Assembly (NCBI GenBank): GCA_016201645.1
Contig: JACQCL010000114.1
Coordinates: 1 to 15,114, forward strand
DNA length: 15,114 bases
Reading direction: 5' to 3'
DNA from: Candidatus Rokuibacteriota bacterium
GTDB taxonomy: Bacteria; Methylomirabilota; Methylomirabilia; Rokubacteriales; CSP1-6
Shown here piece by piece: positions 6,030-12,208 of the stretch. The translations under genes were made by a program, and so were the position numbers. Position 1 is the stretch's first letter. The number at the start of each line of letters is the position of its first letter. The notes below the pieces were generated by a model. The model searched no databases, was not told where the DNA came from, and worked only from the letters and a program-made list of their open reading frames with translations.

Positions 6030-7355
6030 CTATTTCGAAGGCAGCGGGCCGACCAGCAGGAGGTGGAGATCCAGGAGGTTCGTGTTCGTCGGGCCCGTCG
6101 TGATCAGATTCCCGAGGGCCGAGAAGAAGCGATAGGAGTCATTGGATTCCAGGAAGGCGCGAGCGTCAAGATTTTGACGCCGACCTTGAGCCACTGTCTC
6201 GCCGTCAGCAAGGGCCCCGGCAGCATCGGTGGGACCGTCGCTCCCGTCCGTTCCCGCCGCGAGCACCAGAACGTCCTCCATCCCCTCGAGCGCCAACGCC
6301 GCGGCCAGGGCGAATTCCTGGCACCTCCCACCGAGTCCCTTCCCCCTCACCGTCACCGTCGTCTCCCCGCCGGCAATCAGGCAGGCGGGGGGAGCGACCG
6401 GCTTCCCCGAGGTCTGGACCTCGAGCGCCCGGTTCACCAACTGCTTGGCCACCTGCCGCGCTTCACCCTCCAAGGACCGCGTCAGGAGGTGGGCGTGAAA
6501 GCCCAGGCTCTCGGCAGTCCAGAGCGCTGCCTCGACGACGAGCGCATTATCTCCGATGATGCGGTTCTGGACGCGACGAAAGAGGGGATCGCCGGCCTTG
6601 GGAGTCTCGGGAATTTCCCCTCTGGCACCCCGCTCCAAATGCTCGAGGACGGCGCGCGGGACCTTGGCGCGAAGGGCGAAGCGGTCAAGGATCGCCAGAG
6701 CATCCCCGAACGTCGTCTGGTCGGGCGCCGTCGGGCCGGAGGCGATCACATCCAGAGGGTCGCCGATCACATCGGAGAGGATCAGGGAGAGCACTGAGGC
6801 GGGGGCGGCGGCGGCCTGGGCCAGGCGCCCGCCCTTGGAGAGCGAGCAGTGCTTCCTGACCGCGTTCAGCTGGTTGATATTGGCCCCGGCTTCCAGGAGG
6901 AGCCGGGTCATGACCTGCTTCTCTTCAAGCGTGATGGGGGGGGCGGGGCACGGGGTGAGCGCCGACCCACCCCCGGAGATCAAGACGATTACCAGGTCGT
7001 CGGCTTCAGCCGACCGGACGAGGGTCAGGATTTCGTTGGCGGCGCGCAGCCCGCGCTCATCAGGAATAGGATGGCCGGCCTCCACCAGCTTGATCTTCTT
7101 GATGGGGGCCGTGTGGCCATCCTTTACGACGACGAGGCCTGCGGTGATCCTGTCGCCGAGGATTTCCTCAAGAGCGTGGGCCATGGTGCCCGAAGCCTTG
7201 CCGGCTCCCACCACCAGGATCCGACGGGGGCGAGAGAGATCCACCGACTGGAGAGCGCCCCGGGCCAGGGGGCCGACATCCCCGGCCCGGAGGGCCGCTC
7301 GAAAGATCTGGAGCCCCGCCTCCCTGAGCGTCACGCCATGGATCCCATCGTCCAC
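6030..7355 (-). CDS. gckA: Glycerate 2-kinase, MOFRL/GckA type
   Basis: The enzyme phosphorylates D-glycerate to 2-phosphoglycerate, linking glyoxylate, serine-cycle or sugar-acid breakdown to glycolysis. The 441-residue protein has the expected two-part layout. The N-terminal domain carries VGAGKAS (49-55), GHPIPDERG (94-102) and SGGGSAL (127-133). The C-terminal MOFRL part has GGETTV (329-334), GGRCQEFAL (342-350) and AGTDGSDGPTDAAGA (367-381). It starts with GTG at 7355, directly abutting the TAG of the lipoprotein gene (7358-7356), so it is translationally coupled. Its relation to the sulfur-like genes upstream is unclear; glycerate and phosphoserine metabolism could connect them, but that is speculation. 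Confidence 0.93.
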   Translation of the reverse strand: MDDGIHGVTLREAGLQIFRAALRAGDVGPLARGALQSVDLSRPRRILVVGAGKASGTMAHALEEILGDRITAGLVVVKDGHTAPIKKIKLVEAGHPIPDERGLRAANEILTLVRSAEADDLVIVLISGGGSALTPCPAPPITLEEKQVMTRLLLEAGANINQLNAVRKHCSLSKGGRLAQAAAAPASVLSLILSDVIGDPLDVIASGPTAPDQTTFGDALAILDRFALRAKVPRAVLEHLERGARGEIPETPKAGDPLFRRVQNRIIGDNALVVEAALWTAESLGFHAHLLTRSLEGEARQVAKQLVNRALEVQTSGKPVAPPACLIAGGETTVTVRGKGLGGRCQEFALAAALALEGMEDVLVLAAGTDGSDGPTDAAGALADGETVAQGRRQNLDARAFLESNDSYRFFSALGNLITTGPTNTNLLDLHLLLVGPLPSK

Positions 7356-7826
7356 CTACTTCTTGAAGCGGATCACCACCCCCGTGATCTCTTTCTCGTG
7401 CACCCGGATCGTGACCTCTTCCATCCGGCCCGTCTGAGCCGGCAAGGTCGCGACCCCGCCACCCGGGGTCGAGGAGGCGCCGACAGGCTGCTGAGCGCCC
7501 ATCACCGGCCGCTGAATCTTTTGTTCCGTCACCCGGTCTTGGACCACCATCACGACGCCATTGGCCCCGATCTTGGCGGCTTCCTCTCTCAGCGCCTGCT
7601 CAAACTGGTCCATCGGAGCATTGGCCGGAATTCTCGTCCGCACCTCCCCGATCGCCTCGTATTGGGCCGGCGGCGGCTCCTTGTAAATGGTGACAGCCTT
7701 GGCGTCGGTGGGCGGGTAGTTGAACTGGGGGTAGCGGACGATGTTGGGCGCGAGGGGAGCCGCGCAGCCCACGGCGAGCACGACCGCGAGCCCGAGGGGG
7801 CCAAACCGGCGACATTGCCGGGCCAA
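7356..7826 (-). CDS. Small predicted lipoprotein, function unknown
   Basis: Starting at TTG 7826 the product is 156 residues. It has a short Arg-rich N-terminus, a hydrophobic stretch GPLGLAVVLAVG and a lipobox LAVGC whose Cys21 would be lipidated, so it is probably anchored in the envelope. The mature part has YEAIGEVRTRIP and LREEAAKIGANGVVMVVQD, a pattern resembling small RcsF/DUF4156-like lipoproteins, a weak resemblance only. A Gly/Ser/Pro-rich linker precedes the C-terminal strand region. The frame stays open up to GTG 7958, but the extra 44 residues translate a palindrome-containing stretch and carry no signal-peptide character, so I prefer the later start. No good ribosome-binding site marks either one. 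It ends flush against gckA. Confidence 0.65.
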   Translation of the reverse strand: MARQCRRFGPLGLAVVLAVGCAAPLAPNIVRYPQFNYPPTDAKAVTIYKEPPPAQYEAIGEVRTRIPANAPMDQFEQALREEAAKIGANGVVMVVQDRVTEQKIQRPVMGAQQPVGASSTPGGGVATLPAQTGRMEEVTIRVHEKEITGVVIRFKK

Positions 7827-7876
7827 ATGACGAGCCAGACAAGGCCCGAGGGAGGAGCCGGCCGGAGGCGTAGCGA

Positions 7877-7902
7877 CCACGCCGGCCTGCGGCCGGACGT
7901 GG
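7877..7902. repeat. Large hairpin between the NIL gene and the lipoprotein gene
   Basis: CCACG-CCGGCC and GGCCGG-CGTGG pair over eleven positions with a single bulged base and a three-base TGC apex. It lies in the roughly 136-base space between the NIL-protein stop (7963) and the preferred lipoprotein start. The surrounding GC-rich DNA looks repeat-like, but no second copy is present here. It may separate expression of thrC-thiS-NIL from the lipoprotein and gckA. Confidence 0.65.
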
Positions 7903-7962
7903 TGCCCGTAGAGGCATGGCGACGACCGAGAACGCCGTATGACGAAGTCAGTTGGCACGGAA

Positions 7963-8205
7963 CTAGGGAACGATCACGTCGCGCCCGATCGGGTCCACCT
8001 TGACCCCTTTCTCCTTGAGCCAGGCGATTCCGCGATGCAGGTTGTCTTCTTTCCCTTCGAGCTCCAGGACCACCCAGCCGTGGTCGGCCTTGACGTCGGC
8101 CCGGCGGATATTGGTCACAATGTCGAAGTCCTTCACCAGATGATAGATGACGGGTTCCTGGATCCGTTCGGGAGGAAAGGTGAGCCGGACGCGCATGCGG
8201 GCCAT
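7963..8205 (-). CDS. Stand-alone NIL-domain protein
   Basis: This 80-residue protein is essentially one NIL domain. Its N-terminus (VRLTFPPERIQEPVIYHLVKDFDI) matches the beta-alpha start of the domain found at the C-terminus of the methionine importer ATPase MetN and in NIL-ferredoxin proteins. NADIK/NIRRADVK-type and WVVLELEGKEDN segments follow, in the usual order. In MetN the domain binds methionine; in NIL-ferredoxin proteins it is tied to homocysteine synthesis. No cysteines are present, so no iron-sulfur cluster is bound. ATG at 8205, 16 bases after the ThiS-like gene. Its context beside a sulfur carrier suggests binding or sensing a sulfur amino acid (inference). Confidence 0.88.
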   Translation of the reverse strand: MARMRVRLTFPPERIQEPVIYHLVKDFDIVTNIRRADVKADHGWVVLELEGKEDNLHRGIAWLKEKGVKVDPIGRDVIVP

Positions 8206-8221
8206 GTCAGGCGCGGGGCGG

Positions 8222-8497
8222 TCAGCCCCCCGCGATCGCCGGGACGATCGAGACCTGGTCGCCGTCCTTCAGGGCGGTCTTCTTGCCCTGCAGGAAGCGA
8301 ATGTCTTCCTCATTGACATAGATATTGATGAACCGCCGGACCTCGCCGCCCTCCTCGATCAACCGTTCCCGGAGGCCGGGATACTGCCGCTCGAGGTCCT
8401 CGATAAGGTCCACCACGGTATCACCCTTCGCCCGCACTTCTCCCGCGCCCTTCGTCACCGCCCTGAGGGGAGTGGGGATTCGGACCAGAACTGGCAT
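8222..8497 (-). CDS. ThiS/MoaD-family sulfur-carrier protein
   Basis: The 91-residue beta-grasp protein ends in AIAGG, the Gly-Gly tail that is adenylated and converted to a thiocarboxylate in ThiS, MoaD and CysO. The segments VVDLIEDLERQYPG, FINIYVNEEDIRFL and LKDGDQVSIVPAIAGG follow the family pattern. It lies between a threonine-synthase-type enzyme and a NIL protein rather than among thiamine or molybdopterin genes, so a dedicated role in amino-acid sulfuration is more likely than cofactor synthesis (inference). The E1-like activating enzyme and a JAMM peptidase, partners in comparable systems, are not in the window. The start ATG 8497 is supported by an AAGGAG ribosome-binding site. Confidence 0.93.
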   Translation of the reverse strand: MPVLVRIPTPLRAVTKGAGEVRAKGDTVVDLIEDLERQYPGLRERLIEEGGEVRRFINIYVNEEDIRFLQGKKTALKDGDQVSIVPAIAGG

Positions 8498-8505
8498 CGT
8501 CGAAT

Positions 8506-8511
8506 CTCCTT
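8506..8511 (-). promoter_or_regulatory. Shine-Dalgarno site of the ThiS-like gene, overlapping the thrC stop
   Basis: AAGGAG on the minus strand sits eight bases before the ATG at 8497 and shares bases with the TAA stop of the upstream gene (8512-8510). Ribosomes finishing the PLP enzyme therefore stop on the initiation site of the carrier, an arrangement that links the amounts of the two proteins. Confidence 0.8.
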
Positions 8512-9757
8512 ATTGCCCGGCCTGGGACTTCAGTTCCGCCAGCGCCCGGTCGAACGCCGAGAGCGACGGCCGGATCGTCACGTGGGTCTCCAGCCGCTCC
8601 TGCAGCACGTCGGGGGTCTTGAGCCCGATGCCGGTGATGCAGATCACCACGGACTCGTCCCGGGGAATGACGCCGGTCTCGATGAGTTTCTTCGTCACGG
8701 CCACGGTGACGCCCCCGGCGGTCTCGGTGAAGATCCCCTCGGTGCGCGCCAGGAGCAGCATCCCCTGGACGATCTCTTCGTCGGTCACGTGCTCGCCGTA
8801 ACCGCCGGACTCCTTCACGCTCCGATAGGCGTAGTACCCGTCCGCGGGGTTGCCGATGGCGAGCGACTTGGCGATCGTATTCGGTCGCTCCGGAGCCAGC
8901 ACGTCGGTGTCCTTCTTGATCATGGTCACGATCGGACCGCACCCCGTGGCCTGGGCGGCGTGCATCTTGGTGGCCGGCCGCTCCACCAGCCCGAGCATGC
9001 TGAACTCCCGGATCGCCTTCCAGATCTTCGTGATCAGCGACCCGCCGGCGCACGGGACGACGATGTGGCCCGGCGCCCGCCAGCCGAGCTGTTCGAGGAT
9101 TTCGTACCCGTAGGTCTTGGAGCCCTCCGAGTAGAACGGGCGGATATTGATATTGACGAAGGCCCACCGGTACTTGTCGGAGACCTCCGAGCACAAGCGG
9201 TTGACCTCGTCGTAGGTCCCCTGCACGGCTACCAGCGTGGGATGATAAACAAGTGTGCCCACGATCTTGCCCCGTTCCAGGTCCGCAGGAATGAAGATGT
9301 AGCTCCTCAGTCGCGCCTCGGCCGCGTGGGCGGCGACCGAGTTGGCCAGGTTCCCGGTGGAGGCGCAGGCCACGGTGTCGAAGCCGAACTCCTTCGCCTT
9401 GGTCACCGCGACCGACACCACCCGGTCCTTGAAGGACCACGTGGGATGGCAGACCGAGTCGTTCTTGATCCACAGCTCCCTCACCCCCAATTCCTCCGCC
9501 AGGTTCTGGGAGCGGATGAGGGGCGTAAAGCCCACGTGATGCCCGACCGCCACGTCCCCCTCGATCGGCAGCAAATCCTTGTAGCGCCAGATGCTGGGAG
9601 GGCCGGCGGCGATAGAGGCGCGGGTGATGACCCCCTTCAAGGCGTCGTAGTTGTAATCCACCTCGAGGGGACCGAAGCAGAACTCGCAGATGTGGGCCGG
9701 CGAGGAGGGATACCTGCGCCCGCACTCGCGGCACTTCAGACCTTTCAACTTTTCCAT
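8510..9757 (-). CDS. thrC: Threonine synthase-type PLP enzyme with N-terminal zinc ribbon
   Basis: Threonine synthase converts O-phosphohomoserine to threonine using pyridoxal phosphate. This 415-residue protein starts with a zinc ribbon (Cys9, Cys12, Cys24, Cys27). It then has the fold-type-II core with the PLP lysine Lys110 in WSFKDR, the substrate-binding loop CASTGNLANS (131-140) and the later glycine-rich GGSLITK. The zinc-ribbon form occurs in archaea and several environmental bacteria. ATG 9757 follows a GGAG six bases upstream. Because the ThiS-like gene follows with its ribosome-binding site inside this stop codon, the enzyme may instead, or also, use a protein thiocarboxylate as nucleophile, giving homocysteine (inference). 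Plain threonine synthase remains the default reading. Confidence 0.9.
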   Translation of the reverse strand: MEKLKGLKCRECGRRYPSSPAHICEFCFGPLEVDYNYDALKGVITRASIAAGPPSIWRYKDLLPIEGDVAVGHHVGFTPLIRSQNLAEELGVRELWIKNDSVCHPTWSFKDRVVSVAVTKAKEFGFDTVACASTGNLANSVAAHAAEARLRSYIFIPADLERGKIVGTLVYHPTLVAVQGTYDEVNRLCSEVSDKYRWAFVNINIRPFYSEGSKTYGYEILEQLGWRAPGHIVVPCAGGSLITKIWKAIREFSMLGLVERPATKMHAAQATGCGPIVTMIKKDTDVLAPERPNTIAKSLAIGNPADGYYAYRSVKESGGYGEHVTDEEIVQGMLLLARTEGIFTETAGGVTVAVTKKLIETGVIPRDESVVICITGIGLKTPDVLQERLETHVTIRPSLSAFDRALAELKSQAGQ

Positions 9758-9766
9758 GGCCGCTCC

Positions 9767-9819
9767 ATCGGTAGGGGATTTGAGCCCCGATCAGTGCTGC
9801 ACGACCGGGGCGGCCGTGC
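9767..9819 (-). promoter_or_regulatory. Structured leader of the thrC transcript (two stem-loops)
   Basis: Between the promoter and the thrC start, 9799-9819 folds as an eight-base-pair stem (one G-U) with a five-base loop. At 9767-9791 ATCGGGG pairs with CCCC-TA-CGAT around a seven-base loop, ending nine bases before the start codon and close to the GGAG. The word TGATCGGGG occurs twice in the leader, so alternative pairings are possible. No known riboswitch class is recognisable. Confidence 0.4.
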
Positions 9820-9852
9820 TCCCCGATCACGACGCAACACGCAATTTTCACT

Positions 9853-9881
9853 ACTTAACACTCGTTTCCAAGAAATGTCAA
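9853..9881 (-). promoter_or_regulatory. Sigma-70-like promoter for the thrC-thiS-NIL genes
   Basis: On the minus strand a perfect TTGACA (9881-9876) is followed after 17 bases by TTAAGT (9858-9853), a three-of-six match to the -10 box. The surrounding stretch is markedly AT-richer than the rest of the window. Transcription would start near 9846, giving a leader of about 90 bases. Position after the phoD stop and its stem-loop fits the start of a new transcription unit. Confidence 0.65.
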
Positions 9882-9902
9882 TCGAGAATACCGTACAGTC
9901 CT

Positions 9903-9924
9903 CCACCGTCGCGGCTGACGGCGG
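9903..9924 (-). terminator. Stem-loop immediately after phoD, possible transcription end
   Basis: Arms 9903-9910 and 9917-9924 pair over eight positions (one G-U) around a six-base loop, starting at the base next to the phoD stop. No run of T follows on the coding strand, so termination would not be of the classical intrinsic kind. The promoter just beyond it supports a transcript boundary here. Confidence 0.45.
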
Positions 9925-11271
9925 CTATTCGAGAGCGATGGTGTGAGAGAACCGAACATGTCCAGTGACGTCAATGATCTGGACTGTCAGGCCCCGCTGA
10001 TCAATGGTCACCTCTCCGAAGTTGTCAATCTCCCCCAGGCCGAAGAGGGAGACGGGGTTGAGCCCCATGTCCAACGGCCGGGGGCGCCCGCGGGAGGCGG
10101 CGAGCGGCCCCGCGATGAACTCATAAAACGTGAAGTCAGGCCAGGGGCGGTGGCGGATTACCTCGGCGTGGTGGACGTCGGCCGCGAGCCAGACCAGATT
10201 TTTCACTTTCCGGTCACGGAGACTCCGGAGAATGAGATCCCGCTCCGCCGCGAACCCCGTCGCATTTTCCTCGGGAAAGCCGAGGACGTTCGCGTTGGAC
10301 CAGGAGTCCCGGGCGGTGGGGCGGCCGGTGGGGACCGAGAGCGGCACGCTCGATACGATGGCCTTCCACGTCGCTCCCGAGGTCGAGACGCTGTCAATCA
10401 GCCACCGGCGCTGGGCGGCACCGAGCATAGTCTTGGCGGGGCCATCCCGCTCCTGGTTGGGGCTCCGGTACTGGCGCGCGTCCAAGAGGAGGAGCTCAAG
10501 CCCCTTCCCCCAGCGCACCTTGCGGTAGAGGCGGACCGGCTCCTCGGGCGGCGGCTGGATCGGCCAGTAATCCAGGAAGGCCTGCCGGCCGACCGGCATG
10601 AGCGGCTCGCTCGGCCCCGCGAAGTCGTTTTTGACCTCGTGGTCGTCCCAGATCGCGTACACCGAGGTGGCTCGGAAAAAATCCTGGACCGCCGGGTCGG
10701 AGCGGTTGTACCGGTGCTTCTCGCGGAACTCGGGGAGCGTCGCGGCGACGAAGTCGTATCCCGGCACCCAGTCGGGGCCGCCGCAGCGCATATCCGCGTA
10801 GATCGTGTCACCGACGAAGAGGAAAAAATCCAGCTTGAGCCGCGCCATGGGCTTGAAGATGGGGTAGCCGTCCTGGATATGCCGGCAGATTCGCCCTCCG
10901 CCCAGGTCGCCGCTCCAGAGAAACGTGACGGCACGCGATTGATCCAACGCCGGGGCAGTGACGAAGCTCCCCTGAATGCTTTCCCCTGCCTGCCTGACCC
11001 GGTAGGTATAGCGGGTCGCAGGAAAAAGGTCTTTCAGGATCGCCTTCCCGGTCAGATCAGTGGCTCGCGTCACCGCGACGGTCACAACCGCTGAACGTGC
11101 GTCGGACTCGGGCGCGTACTCAACGTGAAGGGGACTCTCCTCGAAACCGCGCACCCAGACGACGGCACTCGCGTCCATTACCTCCCCCACCGTGACGAGG
11201 AGGGGCGAGCCGGCGAAGGCAGGGAAGGCCGCGAGGCAGAGGCCGACCGCCAGCGCGAGGAGGCGTTTCAG
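9925..11271 (-). CDS. phoD: PhoD-type secreted alkaline phosphatase/phosphodiesterase
   Basis: PhoD enzymes are exported metallophosphatases that release phosphate from mono- and diesters. The order of parts is a signal sequence LALAVGLCLAAFPAFA, an N-terminal fibronectin-like PhoD_N region (about 23-108), then the metal-binding core. The core has WSGDLG (119-124), VGDTIYAD (153-160), WDDHEVKND (208-216) and LAADVHHAE (362-370). The start is uncertain. No ATG, GTG or TTG lies just before the signal, so I mark the CTG at 11271, seven bases past the upstream stop. The next in-frame ATG is 11391, inside the SDR gene. In that longer form the residues before the signal read SSRRLKRLL, a twin-arginine feature fitting Tat export of PhoD. 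Length from the signal is normal. Confidence 0.85.
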   Translation of the reverse strand: MKRLLALAVGLCLAAFPAFAGSPLLVTVGEVMDASAVVWVRGFEESPLHVEYAPESDARSAVVTVAVTRATDLTGKAILKDLFPATRYTYRVRQAGESIQGSFVTAPALDQSRAVTFLWSGDLGGGRICRHIQDGYPIFKPMARLKLDFFLFVGDTIYADMRCGGPDWVPGYDFVAATLPEFREKHRYNRSDPAVQDFFRATSVYAIWDDHEVKNDFAGPSEPLMPVGRQAFLDYWPIQPPPEEPVRLYRKVRWGKGLELLLLDARQYRSPNQERDGPAKTMLGAAQRRWLIDSVSTSGATWKAIVSSVPLSVPTGRPTARDSWSNANVLGFPEENATGFAAERDLILRSLRDRKVKNLVWLAADVHHAEVIRHRPWPDFTFYEFIAGPLAASRGRPRPLDMGLNPVSLFGLGEIDNFGEVTIDQRGLTVQIIDVTGHVRFSHTIALE

Positions 11272-11275
11272 GCGT

Positions 11276-12187
11276 CTAGACGAGAGGATCGTAGTTGAAA
11301 TACTGGGGCGAAGTCTCGAGCGGGACCAGGTGATGGCGGAGCGTTCCCGGGAAGATCTTCGCCAGCCGCTCGGGAGTCCACCCTTCCCCATGATGAATCG
11401 TCCGCATCGGACGCATCTGATTGAAGAGCATGATCTCGTGGCCCCGGACGCCGAAGACCTGGCCCGAGATGTCCTTGGCGTCTTCCGAGGCGAGGAAGAC
11501 CGCGAGGGGCGCGACATGAGCCGGCGAGAGCTTCTTGAGCTTTTCCACCCGCTCCCGCTGGGCCTCGGTCTCCGCAGGGATCGTCCCGCTCATGCGGGTC
11601 CAGGCAAAGGGGGAAATGCAGTTGGCGGTGACATTGTACCGCGCCATGTCCAAGGCCACCACGCGCGTGAGCCCGACAATTCCCAGCTTGGCGGCGGCGT
11701 AGTTGGCTTGGCCGACATTCCCGACCAGTCCAGAGGACGAGGTCATGCTGATGAACCGCCCCCACTTCTGTTCGCGCATGAGGGGAGCCACCGCGCGGGT
11801 CACGGCGAAGCTCCCCTTCAAGTGGGTGTCCAGCACCGCATCCCACTCCTCCTCGGTCATGTTGAAGATCATCCGGTCACGGAGGATCCCGGCGTTGTTC
11901 ACCACGATATCCACCCGACAGAAATGGTCGAGGGCGGTCTTGACGATCGCCTGCCCTCCGGCCATCGTCGCCACGAAGTCGTAGTTGGCCGCGGCCTGGC
12001 CTCCCTGGGCCTTGATCTCGGCGACCACCCTGTCGGCAGGTTCCGGCGATGACCCCGTGCCATCCACGTTCACGCCGGGGTCGTTGACCACGACCTTGGC
12101 ACCCTCCCGGGCCATGAGGAGCGCGATCTCGCAGCCGATCCCCCCGGCCCCCCCCGTCACGACCGCCACCTTGTCCTTGAGCATCAT
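11276..12187 (-). CDS. SDR-family (3R)-hydroxyacyl-CoA dehydrogenase-like oxidoreductase
   Basis: This 303-residue short-chain dehydrogenase has TGGAGGIG (11-18) for NAD(P), NNAG (97-100), a serine in MTSSSG (148-153), and Tyr163 with Lys167 in QANYAAAKLG. The longer nucleotide-fold insert NDPGVNVDG, the QANYAAAK context and ILRDRMI after NNAG are those of the dehydrogenase part of peroxisomal-type multifunctional enzyme 2, so a hydroxyacyl-CoA substrate is likely. A 40-residue tail after GVRGHEI contains GWTPERLAKIFP and is seen in this subgroup rather than in generic SDRs. It starts at ATG 12187 (a second ATG follows), with AGGAG upstream, 21 bases after a CoA-transferase gene. Together they could activate and oxidise an unusual acyl group. 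Confidence 0.88.
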   Translation of the reverse strand: MMLKDKVAVVTGGAGGIGCEIALLMAREGAKVVVNDPGVNVDGTGSSPEPADRVVAEIKAQGGQAAANYDFVATMAGGQAIVKTALDHFCRVDIVVNNAGILRDRMIFNMTEEEWDAVLDTHLKGSFAVTRAVAPLMREQKWGRFISMTSSSGLVGNVGQANYAAAKLGIVGLTRVVALDMARYNVTANCISPFAWTRMSGTIPAETEAQRERVEKLKKLSPAHVAPLAVFLASEDAKDISGQVFGVRGHEIMLFNQMRPMRTIHHGEGWTPERLAKIFPGTLRHHLVPLETSPQYFNYDPLV

Positions 12188-12208
12188 GGCTCGTCCGCTC
12201 CTGTCGGG

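Noticed and set aside
8421..9851. Open minus-strand frame of 476 codons overlapping thrC in another frame
   Set aside because: It is an Arg/Gly-rich out-of-frame reading of thrC and the leader, with no recognisable domain.
8147..9946. Open frame of 599 codons on the plus strand opposite thrC and thiS
   Set aside because: It lies fully antisense to genes with clear motifs, has no family features, and is Arg/Gly/Asp/His-rich as expected from the complement of GC-rich coding DNA.
10013..10400. Additional TTGACA-type words on the minus strand inside phoD
   Set aside because: They lie in coding sequence without a matching -10 element or downstream start.
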